Below are positions 24,039-31,588 of a DNA stretch of 32,431 bases, in pieces. The notes below the pieces were generated by a model. It was not told the origin of the DNA and did not search any database. It worked only from the letters and a program-made list of their open reading frames with translations. The stretch lies in contig JBDUDR010000017.1 of NCBI GenBank assembly GCA_040002845.1, forward strand, positions 1 through 32,431. The letters are read 5' to 3'. Every line of letters begins with the position of its first letter. Within the stretch, counting starts at the first letter, position 1. Origin of the DNA: JBDUDR01 sp040002845 (lineage in GTDB: Bacteria > Actinomycetota > Actinomycetes > Propionibacteriales > Nocardioidaceae). Made by a program: the position numbers and the translations under genes.

Positions 24039-26123
24039 TCAGGGCTCGGGCTGTCTCCGGGCTTGGGCGAGCAGGACGCCGGCCAGCGGGATCAACGCCC
24101 CGGCCACGGTGGCAGCAAAGTGTCGGGGGTCCGCGGCATTGGGGATAAGCAAGGCGTCCCGCCAGGCGGCGTAGACGCCAAAGGTGACCGCGGCCGTGAG
24201 TGCGGTCACCCGCTGCGGGCGACTCAGGCAGGCCAGCGTGATTGGCAAGCAAACGGCGAGCATGCCCAGGGACTCCATGCTGATCCGGGCGTAGGCGGCT
24301 GCCCAGTCCCTGGCCCACGCCTCGACGATGGGGATGAGCGCGCCGAGGACGACGATCGCCGCGAGCACCAGCGGGGCTGCGCCTCGTTGTCGCCTGACCC
24401 GGGAATGCAGCTCGAAAGCGCCGTCGTAGATGAGGTAGCAGGCGCCTCCGAGCAGCAAGGCGGCTACCGGACGCGCCCACAGTCCCGTCGTCAGGGTGCC
24501 TTCAATCGTCTTTCCGGGCCCGACCAGGTCAAACCCCTGAGCCGTCATCTTGACCCAGAACACCAGGTTCCAGGCAGCCGCGCCCGCGATCGCCCCCAAA
24601 GCCCACGCACGGTGGCGTTCCTTGAGGAGGGCGGCAGCGGCGACGAGACTCAGAACAGCGGGCAAGCTGAAGGACAACGTCGTCGTCAGGCCGCCCAGCA
24701 CGCGGTACGAGTAGAAACCGTCGTGCTCGCTGGGGAGCAACAACGCGGCCATGCTGGCCGCTGCCCCGAGCACGACGAGCGGGATCACCATCGTCAAGTT
24801 CGGTCCCGCCTGTACCCCGATCTCACCGTCGGCGTCGGCGCGGGAGAAGTCGTCCGTCTGCTTCGGTACGTCATCCGAGACCTCACCCGTCAGCTGCACG
24901 CGAGCCTCACCGGCGGGCCCGAACAGCATCACCGAGGCGTCGAACGGGCCACGCTGCCGGGGCACCACGTCAACATGCAGCAGAGCGCCATCGAGTCGAG
25001 CCGTTACCTCCGGGCTCGAGCCCTGCACCGTGGAGGCGAGTGCGAGTGGCACCCCGTCGACGCGGACCGATGCGGACGAGCTGTGCGCCCGCGTCAGGCG
25101 GCCGAGATCAACGACACTCCTCTCGATCGCCGGGCTGAGAGCGCGCAGAGCCGCGGATGCGACCACGGAGACGCGCCGACTGTCGTCGTCGCAGAGCAGC
25201 TTGATGGTGCCGGCCGCGCCCGCCGCGAGTCCCAGGTCTTTGCCACCGGCCAAGGCAGCCAGCTGCTCCACCGCCGAGACGCGCATGGAGGGGTCTGGGT
25301 CGTTGGCGAGTTCCGTAAGCTCGCGAGGGAGCTGCGACGGCACGATCCTGCGTCGGGGGTTGCGGGCGATGATCATGTCACCCTGGACACCGAACTCCCA
25401 CCGGCATGGCGTCTGGTTCGGCGTGGTCGCTTGGACGGTGTCGTAGACGTACTCGTAGAGCTCGTCGAGGTCCACCTGTCCGTCCAGGTTGCGGTCGGCG
25501 GCGCCGGTCTTGATGCCCTCGACGAGCGCGCCGGTGAAGACCGACGGAGCCGGCGCGTCGCCGGTCGCGAGCCGGGCGCCCTCGAAGGCGTACTCCATCG
25601 CGCTGGACGCCGTGATGACCACCCGGCCACGGCCGCCGCCGACGGGGTCGGCGACGGAGAACTGTTCGCCGATGTTCATGTCGTCGCCTGCTCTGGCGAC
25701 CACACCGCGTTCGAAGGCGCCGCCGTAGCAGCAGTCGAGCAGCAGGACGACCCGTTGCGCACGAGTACGTCGGATGAGCCGGTTGACGAGCGCAGCGTCC
25801 ACGGCTGTGGATGCGAGGTACTGCGGCTTCGTGTTGGTCGCCGCGAGATACAGCTCCCCGCTGTCGTCCTTGAGGCCATGACACGAGAAGTGCAGCAGCA
25901 CGAGGTCAGCCGGACGCCGCTCGACGAGCAGCTTCTCGACATGCTCAGCCACGGCTGACGACGTGGCGTTGGACAGGATGTCGACCTCGAAGCTGCCCAG
26001 TTCAGGGTCTCTGAGGACATCGGCGAGCGCGTTAGCGTCGGCGGCTGGTGCGGCTAACTCGCGCAGAGCCTTGTCATCGTAGCGATCGGTGGCCACCACC
26101 AGCGCGAGTCGGCGCTCGCCCAT
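24039..26123 (-). CDS. Caspase-fold (C14) protease with EF-hand, HEAT-like and membrane domains
   Basis: A 694-aa multidomain effector. Residues 4-255 form a caspase/metacaspase-like domain: RRLALVVATDRYDD, catalytic His82 in HFSCHG and catalytic Cys132 in LLLDCCYGGAF. Inside it, residues 210-221 make a full canonical EF-hand loop (DRNLDGQVDLDE), so Ca2+ dependence is plausible. Residues ~265-335 look like HEAT repeats (DPDPSMRVSAVEQLAAL). Residues ~348-415 look like a beta-sandwich. From 441 to the end there are about eight hydrophobic helices. ATG 26123 follows the EACC1-like gene by 3 nt. Bacterial caspase homologues paired with such partners are proposed conflict or programmed-death effectors. 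Expected result of activation is proteolysis at the membrane; target unknown. Confidence 0.88.
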   Translation of the reverse strand: MGERRLALVVATDRYDDKALRELAAPAADANALADVLRDPELGSFEVDILSNATSSAVAEHVEKLLVERRPADLVLLHFSCHGLKDDSGELYLAATNTKPQYLASTAVDAALVNRLIRRTRAQRVVLLLDCCYGGAFERGVVARAGDDMNIGEQFSVADPVGGGRGRVVITASSAMEYAFEGARLATGDAPAPSVFTGALVEGIKTGAADRNLDGQVDLDELYEYVYDTVQATTPNQTPCRWEFGVQGDMIIARNPRRRIVPSQLPRELTELANDPDPSMRVSAVEQLAALAGGKDLGLAAGAAGTIKLLCDDDSRRVSVVASAALRALSPAIERSVVDLGRLTRAHSSSASVRVDGVPLALASTVQGSSPEVTARLDGALLHVDVVPRQRGPFDASVMLFGPAGEARVQLTGEVSDDVPKQTDDFSRADADGEIGVQAGPNLTMVIPLVVLGAAASMAALLLPSEHDGFYSYRVLGGLTTTLSFSLPAVLSLVAAAALLKERHRAWALGAIAGAAAWNLVFWVKMTAQGFDLVGPGKTIEGTLTTGLWARPVAALLLGGACYLIYDGAFELHSRVRRQRGAAPLVLAAIVVLGALIPIVEAWARDWAAAYARISMESLGMLAVCLPITLACLSRPQRVTALTAAVTFGVYAAWRDALLIPNAADPRHFAATVAGALIPLAGVLLAQARRQPEP

Positions 26124-26126
26124 GGC

Positions 26127-26504
26127 TCACCCCGCGGTCGCGGTCCGGAGGAACTCCTCCACCACGCGGTCCTGCTGCTCGGGCGTGGCAGCCGTCAGTT
26201 TGAGGGTCCGGTCGCCGATGGTGACCTCGACACTGCGCGCCGATGACCCGCGCGAGAGCCAGCCGCGGATCGCGCTGACGACAGAGCTGATCGCCTCAGT
26301 CGACCCCTTGAGAGTCACCAGCAAGGCGCCGATGGCTGCCAGCTCGAGCGCACGCGAGCCCTCTGGCGCCTCTCCGCCGCTCGGGCGGCGGACGTCATCG
26401 ACGTCCAGCTCAAGCAGTTCGGCGCGCAGGGTCGTAGCCAATGAGTCGAGACGGTCGTCGTCAGCGCCGTCCTCCTCGATCCTGACCACCAGCTGTTCGT
26501 CCAT
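26127..26504 (-). CDS. EACC1-like effector-associated constant component
   Basis: A 125-aa cytoplasmic protein. It begins MDEQLVVRIEEDGADDDRLD; then come LATTLRAELLELDVDDVRRP, a Pro/Gly/Glu linker, a hydrophobic helix region (ALELAAIGALLVTLKG), TEAISSVVSAIRGWLSRG, and closing strands SVEVTIGDRTLKLTAA. This order matches the small 'effector-associated constant component' EACC1 found next to caspase-, trypsin- and other effectors in actinobacterial NTP-dependent conflict systems (Kaur, Burroughs, Iyer and Aravind; recognised from memory). ATG 26504 is preferred over one at 26531 because GGTGGGG lies upstream at good distance. It is translated just ahead of the caspase gene, 3 bp apart, and probably controls or links the effector. 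Confidence 0.7.
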   Translation of the reverse strand: MDEQLVVRIEEDGADDDRLDSLATTLRAELLELDVDDVRRPSGGEAPEGSRALELAAIGALLVTLKGSTEAISSVVSAIRGWLSRGSSARSVEVTIGDRTLKLTAATPEQQDRVVEEFLRTATAG

Positions 26505-26523
26505 CGCAAACCCCACCGCGGCG

Positions 26524-26597
26524 GCGGTCAAGTGACCGCGCGGCCATCACGCAGCGGGACCGCCTCATCACAGTATGCCCTGCGTACGTAGGCGTAA
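26524..26597 (-). promoter_or_regulatory. Putative promoter and 16-bp dyad upstream of the caspase module
   Basis: On the minus strand, TTACGC (26592-26597) and TACTGT (26570-26575) are spaced 16 bp and could be a -35/-10 pair. Between that and the EACC1-like ATG lies a perfect dyad, GCGGTCA-AG-TGACCGC (26524-26539), which would fall in the 5' leader. It could be an operator or an RNA hairpin near the ribosome-binding site. Confidence 0.4.
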
Positions 26598-26630
26598 CCC
26601 TCCCGCAACACACACCCAGCCTCACTTTCG

Positions 26631-26790
26631 CCGATCCGACACTTATTCCGCGCGATCCGACACTTATTCGGCGCCATCCGAACGCTTCCTCGCTGGCGGT
26701 GACGGGTATCGGCAATCCCTGGCCCGGTGTTGGGGCTTGCGGCTGAACAAGGGTGAGCCATACGTCACGGTTGTTCGGCCGGAAGCTCCG
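26631..26790 (+). repeat. Dispersed repeat, family 2, copy B, with 21-bp tandem units
   Basis: Aligns with 13643-13781 in opposite orientation. It starts with two 21-bp units (26633-26653 and 26654-26674) differing at one base, each GATCCGACACTTATTC plus five bases, then a degenerate third (CATCCGAACGCTTCC). The conserved block with GTGTTGGGGCTTGCGGCTGA follows. It occupies most of the space between the response regulator and the caspase module. No intact gene is within. Confidence 0.7.
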
Positions 26791-26798
26791 AAACGGGG

Positions 26799-27488
26799 TC
26801 ACGGATCGCGGCCTGCGACGACGAGGCCTTGCTCGTATGCGAACACCACCGCCTGCGCTTGATCCCGCAATCCGAGCTTGCCGAAAATGCGGCTCACATG
26901 GGTCTTCACCGTCTGTTCGGCGACAACCAGATCCGCGGCGATCTCGGCATTCGACAAACCCCGCGCCATCTGTCGTAGGACGTCGTGCTCACGGTCGGTC
27001 AGCGCCTCGACGCGGGCACTCGATACGACGGTGCTTCGCCGGGAGGCGAAGTCCGCAATGAGACGGCGGGTGATCGACGGCGCCAGCAACGCGTCGCCCG
27101 CGGCGACGATCCGTATGGCGTCGACCAGGTCGTTGGGCCTCGCATCCTTGAGCAAGAAGCCGCTGGCTCCGGCACGCAAGGCGTCATAGACGTAGTCGTC
27201 GAGATCGAACGTGGTCAGCATCAGCAGGCGCACGTGGCAGCGATCGGTCTCGTCGGGTAGCTGGGCCGGATTGCGGAGGATCGCGCGGGTCGCCTCCAGC
27301 CCGTCCATCAGCGGCATACGGACATCCATCAGGACCACGTCGGGATTGGTGGCGGCAACGACGTTCAAGGCTTCCAGCCCGTTGGCCGCTTCCTCCACGA
27401 CTTCGATGTCGGGCTGTGCGTCGAGCAGCGCGCCGAACCCGGCGCGCACCATGGCTTGGTCGTCAACGATCACGACGGAGATGATCAT
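26799..27488 (-). CDS. NarL/LuxR-type response regulator
   Basis: A 229-aa two-component response regulator. The receiver domain has the acidic pair D9-D10, phosphoacceptor D55 in VVLMDVRMP, the Thr of LLMLTTFDLDD and Lys in GFLLKDA. The LuxR-type helix-turn-helix is at the C-terminus (LTDREHDVLRQMARGLSNAE, then VAEQTVKTHVSRIFGKLGLR). It should bind DNA as a dimer when phosphorylated. ATG 27488 overlaps the original stop of the upstream kinase gene (ATGA), showing they were a coupled pair. It appears intact even though the kinase is broken. Confidence 0.93.
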   Translation of the reverse strand: MIISVVIVDDQAMVRAGFGALLDAQPDIEVVEEAANGLEALNVVAATNPDVVLMDVRMPLMDGLEATRAILRNPAQLPDETDRCHVRLLMLTTFDLDDYVYDALRAGASGFLLKDARPNDLVDAIRIVAAGDALLAPSITRRLIADFASRRSTVVSSARVEALTDREHDVLRQMARGLSNAEIAADLVVAEQTVKTHVSRIFGKLGLRDQAQAVVFAYEQGLVVAGRDP

Positions 27489-28260
27489 GACGTGGGGCCC
27501 ACCGGCACGGCGGCGACCACGATGAAGCCGCCGTCCCCGGATGGTTCGGCGAGGAGGACCCGCCCAGGGCCTCGACACGTTCCGCCATTCCGGCCAGGCC
27601 GAGCGCGTGCTCCCCTGACTCGGGAGGCCCGTGGATCTGACCGGGTCGTCTCGGTCCGCTCCGCACCTCGACGCGCAACGTCCCACCTGACATCCGGACG
27701 GATACCGAGGCTTCCGCACCCGAGGCGTGCCGAACGACATTGCTCAAGGCCTCCTGGACGATGCGGTAGGCAGCAAGATCGACCTGTGGTGGGATCTCTA
27801 CCTCGTTTAGGTCTGGCGGTATGTCGAGCCGGACGGAGACACCAACCCTTCCGACGGTCTCCACCAGGTTGACCAGCCGCGCAAGGCCAGCCGTCGGGCT
27901 CAGGTCCACATACACGGCAGGCTGCGTACGCAAGATCTGGAGCACCCGCCGCATCTCGGAGCGGGTCGCCGCGTCCAGCCCCGTCAGCCGATAGGGAGCG
28001 CTGTCGGCTTGCACCGTTATGACCGACATGTGATGGGCTACCACGTCGTGCAGATCGCGGGCGATCCGGGATCGCTCCTCGAGCAGCGCTCGATGCTCCC
28101 GGTCCGCCTCCCCCACCCGTTCGGCGATCACCAGGCGACGTTGCGCCTCGCGCTCGCCGGCGAACGCCAGCGCGACCACGACAGTAACCCCCGTTTGTAG
28201 CGCCAGAGACCCACCGCGCCTAGGAGCAGGAGGGCCGGCGCGCCCAACCAGATCAGGCAA
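27485..28260 (-). pseudogene. Frameshifted sensor histidine kinase (HisKA_3)
   Basis: Core kinase sequence is clear: ALLEERSRIARDLHDVVAHH (phospho-acceptor His), YRIVQEALSNVVRHA (N box) and GEHALGLAGMAERVEALGG (G box). Right after the G box, at about 27558-27561, one base appears missing: the open frame runs on as SSSPNHPGTAA, whereas the shifted frame gives LLAEPSGDGGFIVVAAVPVG and a TGA overlapping the regulator's ATG. At the N-terminal side, hydrophobic sequence (CLIWLGAPALLLLGAVGLW) lies in a different frame from the core, implying a second shift near 28200. Sequencing error is possible for one, less likely for both. Confidence 0.65.
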
Positions 28261-28713
28261 CCCAGCGATCGGGTGTCATGCTCTGGCGATCGGCGGGCCG
28301 TGACGGCCGACAGCTCGGCCACTGCTTTCGCCCGACTTGCCGGTGTCCACCACGCAGCCGCCGGTGGTCTGCTCGCCGCGGTCATGCTGCAAGCCTGTGG
28401 ACCACCGAGCGGGACTGCAAGTCGCCGTGCTTGTGAAGAGGCCCGGAAGGGGACCATGGGGGCAACGGGCATGTTCTTCCTTGGGAGTGATGCCGATGGA
28501 TGGGCACCGTCAGCTGATCATCCATGCCGTCAACGCTAGGTGAGCTGACGGTGGCCGTCGTCACTCTGCAGGGCCGATCTCACACACCGTACCGGGGTAG
28601 GGTCGTTCCAATTTGATGGGCTATAAGCCGGTTTGATCACCGACATCAGGCTCGCAGCGCCGGTACTCTGATCTGGCGTACGGTGCGCGGCACGGACTCA
28701 GCTTGGGGGTGGG
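28261..28713. other. Non-coding or decayed stretch between kinase and amidase
   Basis: No frame here has convincing family similarity. The part next to 28260 may be the degraded N-terminal (membrane sensor) half of the kinase gene. On the plus strand TACGGT at 28679-28684 could be a -10 for the amidase gene, giving a short leader with the GGGGGTGGG ribosome-binding site. Otherwise nothing is recognised. Confidence 0.4.
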
Positions 28714-29493
28714 ATGGCAACCTCGTGGGCTGCCACTACCGCCGCGATCCTCACGGTCACGGCGATGTCCCTGCCACCCGATGATCCCGCCGCGCAGGCG
28801 GGTCACTCAGCTCATCAACCGCACAACTCCCTGAATGGTGTGACGATAGCCATCGATCCGGGGCATCAGCTGGGAAATGCCCGTCATCCTCGCCAGACCA
28901 ACAGGCCGGTGCCTGCTGGTGGCTTCATGAAACCGTGCAACACGACGGGAACGGCTACCAACGCGGGATTCTCGGAGGCGACCTTCAACTTCTTGGTTGC
29001 ACAGCGGCTGCGTTCACATCTCCGGCACCTCGGGGCCCGGGTGATCATGACTCGCCACCGCAACAGCATCAAACGTTGGGGTCCCTGCGTCGACTATCGC
29101 GGGCGATTCGGCAACAAGCAGCGTGCGGACTTGAAGATCAGCATCCACGGCGACGGCTCGTACTCCCGAGGGCAAGGCTTCCACGTCATCGCGCCGACGT
29201 GGCGGAAGAAATGGACGGCTGACATCTACCGGTCGTCCAAGGTCTTGGCACACCGGACCCGTCATGCACTCGGGGAGATGGGGTTCTCGGTGGCCAACTA
29301 CTCGGCGGGGCGCGACGGGCTCGACCGCCGCGGCGATCTGGCGACCTTGAACCTGAGCAACATCCCGGTCGTGCTGGTCGAGTTGGGCAACATGCGCAAC
29401 GCTCACGACGCTCGCACGATGAGCTCGCGGCTGGGGCGGGATCGCTACGCTCGCGGGCTGTTGCATGGCATCCGCGCCTTCCTCCACCGCTGA
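28714..29493 (+). CDS. Secreted N-acetylmuramoyl-L-alanine amidase (Amidase_3)
   Basis: A 259-aa zinc amidase that cuts the MurNAc-L-Ala bond of peptidoglycan, like mycobacterial Rv3717. The N-terminus is a hydrophobic export signal (ATSWAATTAAILTVTAMSL) ending near AQAG. Zinc ligands are H51 (IDPGHQ), E88 (GFSEATFN) and H145 (ISIHGDGS); the catalytic Glu is E223 (VVLVELGNMRN). C75 and C125 may form a disulfide (inference). There is no separate wall-binding domain, so it is probably a compact periplasm-like recycling or cleavage enzyme. ATG 28714 has GGGGGTGGG directly upstream. Confidence 0.9.
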   Translation: MATSWAATTAAILTVTAMSLPPDDPAAQAGHSAHQPHNSLNGVTIAIDPGHQLGNARHPRQTNRPVPAGGFMKPCNTTGTATNAGFSEATFNFLVAQRLRSHLRHLGARVIMTRHRNSIKRWGPCVDYRGRFGNKQRADLKISIHGDGSYSRGQGFHVIAPTWRKKWTADIYRSSKVLAHRTRHALGEMGFSVANYSAGRDGLDRRGDLATLNLSNIPVVLVELGNMRNAHDARTMSSRLGRDRYARGLLHGIRAFLHR

Positions 29494-29528
29494 CGGCGGT
29501 CTCGGCGCTCAAAACGCGCTGCCGGCCC

Positions 29529-29614
29529 GCCGGTCCCTGCCGCGCATCGCAAAATGCGACGTTCCGGTAGTCGGCCGGGTCACCGGACAGCATTACTGTC
29601 GCACTTTGTGGCAG
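29529..29614 (-). repeat. Structured dispersed repeat, family 1, copy 2
   Basis: The opposite-strand match of 5998-6083 (73 of 86 identical, no gaps). Here the first stem is GACAG/CTGTC with loop TAATG, the second CCGG/CCGG and the third TCGCA/TGCGA. The first stem keeps pairing despite a change at one position (G:U in copy 1, A:U here). It sits between the amidase stop and the groEL terminator, in non-coding space. Confidence 0.7.
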
Positions 29615-29669
29615 CGCCTCCCCGTGCGGGACGCGCCAAGACACCAGTCGTGACTCCGCGACGTACGCA

Positions 29670-29704
29670 ATGGGGCGGTCCCGAACGAGTCGGGACCGCC
29701 CCAT
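29670..29704. terminator. Strong bidirectional hairpin terminator (groEL / amidase)
   Basis: A perfect 14-bp inverted repeat, ATGGGGCGGTCCCG (29670-29683) and its complement (29691-29704), with the 7-nt loop AACGAGT. It lies 47 bp past the groEL stop and 177 bp past the amidase stop, which converge on it. No T-run, so intrinsic strength depends on the GC stem. Confidence 0.8.
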
Positions 29705-29750
29705 GCGGCTTGTGCGTGTCGCCAGTGTGGCGGACGATCCGATCAGTCGA

Positions 29751-31376
29751 TCAGAAGTCCATGCCACCCATGTCAGGTGCACCGCCGCCAGCCGGCGCAG
29801 CCTTCTCGGGCTTGTCGGCGACGACTGCTTCGGTGGTGAGGAACAATGCGGCGATCGACGCGGCGTTCTGCAATGCCGAACGAGTCACTTTCGTCGGGTC
29901 GATGATGCCGGCCTTGATCATGTCGACATACTCACCGGTGGCAGCGTCCAGTCCGTGCCCTGCCTCCAGGCCGCGGACCTTCTCGGCCACCACGCCGCCT
30001 TCGAGGCCGGCGTTGATCGCGATCTGCTTGAGCGGAGCCTCGACCGCGGAGCGCACAATGGCAGCACCGGTGGCCTCGTCTCCCTCGAGCTCGAGCTTCT
30101 CGAAGGCCTTGTCGCAGGCGTGCACCAAGGCCACCCCGCCACCGGCAACGATGCCCTCTTCGACAGCTGCCTTGGCGTTGCGGACTGCATCCTCGATGCG
30201 GTGCTTGCGCTCCTTCAACTCGACCTCGGTCGCAGCTCCGACCTTGATCACCGCAACGCCGCCGGCCAGCTTGGCCAGCCGCTCTTGCAGCTTCTCGCGG
30301 TCGTAGTCCGAGTCGCTTTTCTCGATCTCGGCCCGGATCTGGTTGACCCTGCCCGCGATCTGGTCGGTGTCGCCAGAGCCCTCGACGATCGTTGTCTCAT
30401 CCTTCGTGACGACGAGCTTGCGGGCCTTGCCGAGCAGTTCGATCCCGGCATTCTCCAGCTTCAGTCCGACCGTCTCACTGATGACCTGGCCGCCGGTCAG
30501 GATCGCGATGTCGGCGAGCATGGCCTTGCGGCGGTCGCCGAATCCCGGAGCCTTCACGGCAACCGACTTGAACGTGCCGCGCACCTTGTTGACGACCAGG
30601 GTGGCCAACGCCTCGCCCTCGACGTCCTCGGCGATGATCGCCAGCGGCTTGCCCGACTGCATGACCTTCTCGAGCAGCGGCAGCAGGTCCTTGACGTTGG
30701 TGATCTTGCTCTCGACGATCAGCACGTACGCGTCCTCGAGCACTGCTTCCATGCGCTCGGGGTCGGTCCAGAAGTACGGCGAGATGTAACCCTTGTCGAA
30801 GCGCATACCCTCGGTGAGCTCGAGCTCGAGGCCGAAGGTGTTGGACTCCTCAACGGTGATGACGCCTTCCTTGCCGACCTTGTCCATGGCCTCGGCGATG
30901 ATCTCGCCGACCTGGGTGTCAGCTGCCGAGATAGATGCTGTCGAAGCGATCTGCTCCTTGGTCTCGACATCCTTGGACAAGTTGAGCAGCTGTTCACTCA
31001 CGGCCTCGACCGCGTGCTCGATGCCGCGCTTCAGCGCCATCGGGTTCGCACCAGCGGCCACGTTGCGCAGGCCCTCACGAACCATGGCCTGCGCGAGCAC
31101 CGTTGCGGTGGTCGTGCCGTCGCCGGCGACGTCGTCGGTCTTCTTGGCGACTTCCTTCACGAGCTCGGCCCCGATCTTCTCGAACGGGTCCTCAAGCTCG
31201 ATCTCCTTGGCGATGGACACACCGTCGTTGGTGATCGTCGGTGCTCCCCACTTCTTCTCGAGGACGACGTTTCGACCCTTGGGACCGAGCGTCACCTTCA
31301 CGGCGTCAGCGAGCATGTTCATGCCACGCTCAAGACCGCGCCGTGCTTCCTCATCAAACGAAATCAATTTGGGCAT
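29751..31376 (-). CDS. groEL: Chaperonin GroEL (60 kDa, GroEL2-like)
   Basis: A 541-aa chaperonin subunit forming the tetradecameric protein-folding ring in the cytoplasm. Hallmarks: KVTLGPKGRNVVLEKKWGAP, TNDGVSIAKEIELEDPFEKI, VAGDGTTTATVLAQAM (the ATPase loop with DGTTT), AAVEEGIVAGGGVALVHA (chaperonin signature). The C-terminus PAGGGAPDMGGMDF is the Gly/Met tail of the housekeeping type, not a His-rich GroEL1 tail. It is alone here with no groES beside it. ATG 31376 has GGGAGGA upstream after a long leader (~147 nt from the predicted start site). Two CIRCE operators overlap its promoter, so HrcA repression and heat induction are expected. Confidence 0.98.
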   Translation of the reverse strand: MPKLISFDEEARRGLERGMNMLADAVKVTLGPKGRNVVLEKKWGAPTITNDGVSIAKEIELEDPFEKIGAELVKEVAKKTDDVAGDGTTTATVLAQAMVREGLRNVAAGANPMALKRGIEHAVEAVSEQLLNLSKDVETKEQIASTASISAADTQVGEIIAEAMDKVGKEGVITVEESNTFGLELELTEGMRFDKGYISPYFWTDPERMEAVLEDAYVLIVESKITNVKDLLPLLEKVMQSGKPLAIIAEDVEGEALATLVVNKVRGTFKSVAVKAPGFGDRRKAMLADIAILTGGQVISETVGLKLENAGIELLGKARKLVVTKDETTIVEGSGDTDQIAGRVNQIRAEIEKSDSDYDREKLQERLAKLAGGVAVIKVGAATEVELKERKHRIEDAVRNAKAAVEEGIVAGGGVALVHACDKAFEKLELEGDEATGAAIVRSAVEAPLKQIAINAGLEGGVVAEKVRGLEAGHGLDAATGEYVDMIKAGIIDPTKVTRSALQNAASIAALFLTTEAVVADKPEKAAPAGGGAPDMGGMDF

Positions 31377-31497
31377 GTACGCGAGTCCTCCCGCGTCGAA
31401 CGAACGTGTAGGTCCGGCTCAATGCCCGCGACGGACGGCTCCGCTTGTCACGGTCCCTTCCCGTGACAGCCAGAACCTCACCGAACCGGTCCAGTGG

Positions 31498-31559
31498 TTG
31501 TCACTCTCATGGTGAGAGTGCTAACCGAATTCTTAGCACTCGACCCGCCCGAGTGCAAG
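31498..31559 (-). promoter_or_regulatory. Two CIRCE (HrcA) operators and the groEL promoter
   Basis: CIRCE 1 at 31533-31559 reads TTAGCACTC-N9-GAGTGCAAG; CIRCE 2 at 31498-31524 reads TTGTCACTC-N9-GAGTGCTAA. Each has one perfect and one two-mismatch arm against TTAGCACTC-N9-GAGTGCTAA. On the minus strand TTGCAC (31553-31558) and TAAGAA (31530-31535) are spaced 17 bp and form a plausible -35/-10, both inside CIRCE 1. CIRCE 2 then covers the predicted start site near 31523. Confidence 0.88.
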
Positions 31560-31588
31560 CCAGCGAGACCCGGCGAGAAGATCAGGGG

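Noticed and set aside
24063..25958. Very long open frame (631 codons) opposite the caspase-like gene
   Set aside because: Its translation is low-complexity Arg/Gly/Gln/Val typical of antisense to high-GC coding sequence; the minus strand has clear domains and catalytic motifs.
26633..26690. Short CRISPR-like array
   Set aside because: The 21-bp units are directly contiguous without spacers, only two are near-identical, and no cas genes are present.
26753..27061. Plus-strand frame starting in repeat family 2 and running into the response regulator
   Set aside because: It is antisense to the regulator's well-conserved HTH domain; the resemblance to the frame at 13466-13681 comes only from the shared repeat.
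29670..31466. 598-codon open frame opposite groEL
   Set aside because: It is an antisense shadow of groEL, one of the most conserved proteins known; the predicted product has no recognisable domain and runs through the groEL terminator hairpin.
31516..31541. Inside-out CIRCE (GAGTGCTAA-N8-TTAGCACTC)
   Set aside because: This reading is just the adjoining arms of two ordinary N9-spaced CIRCE elements placed side by side.
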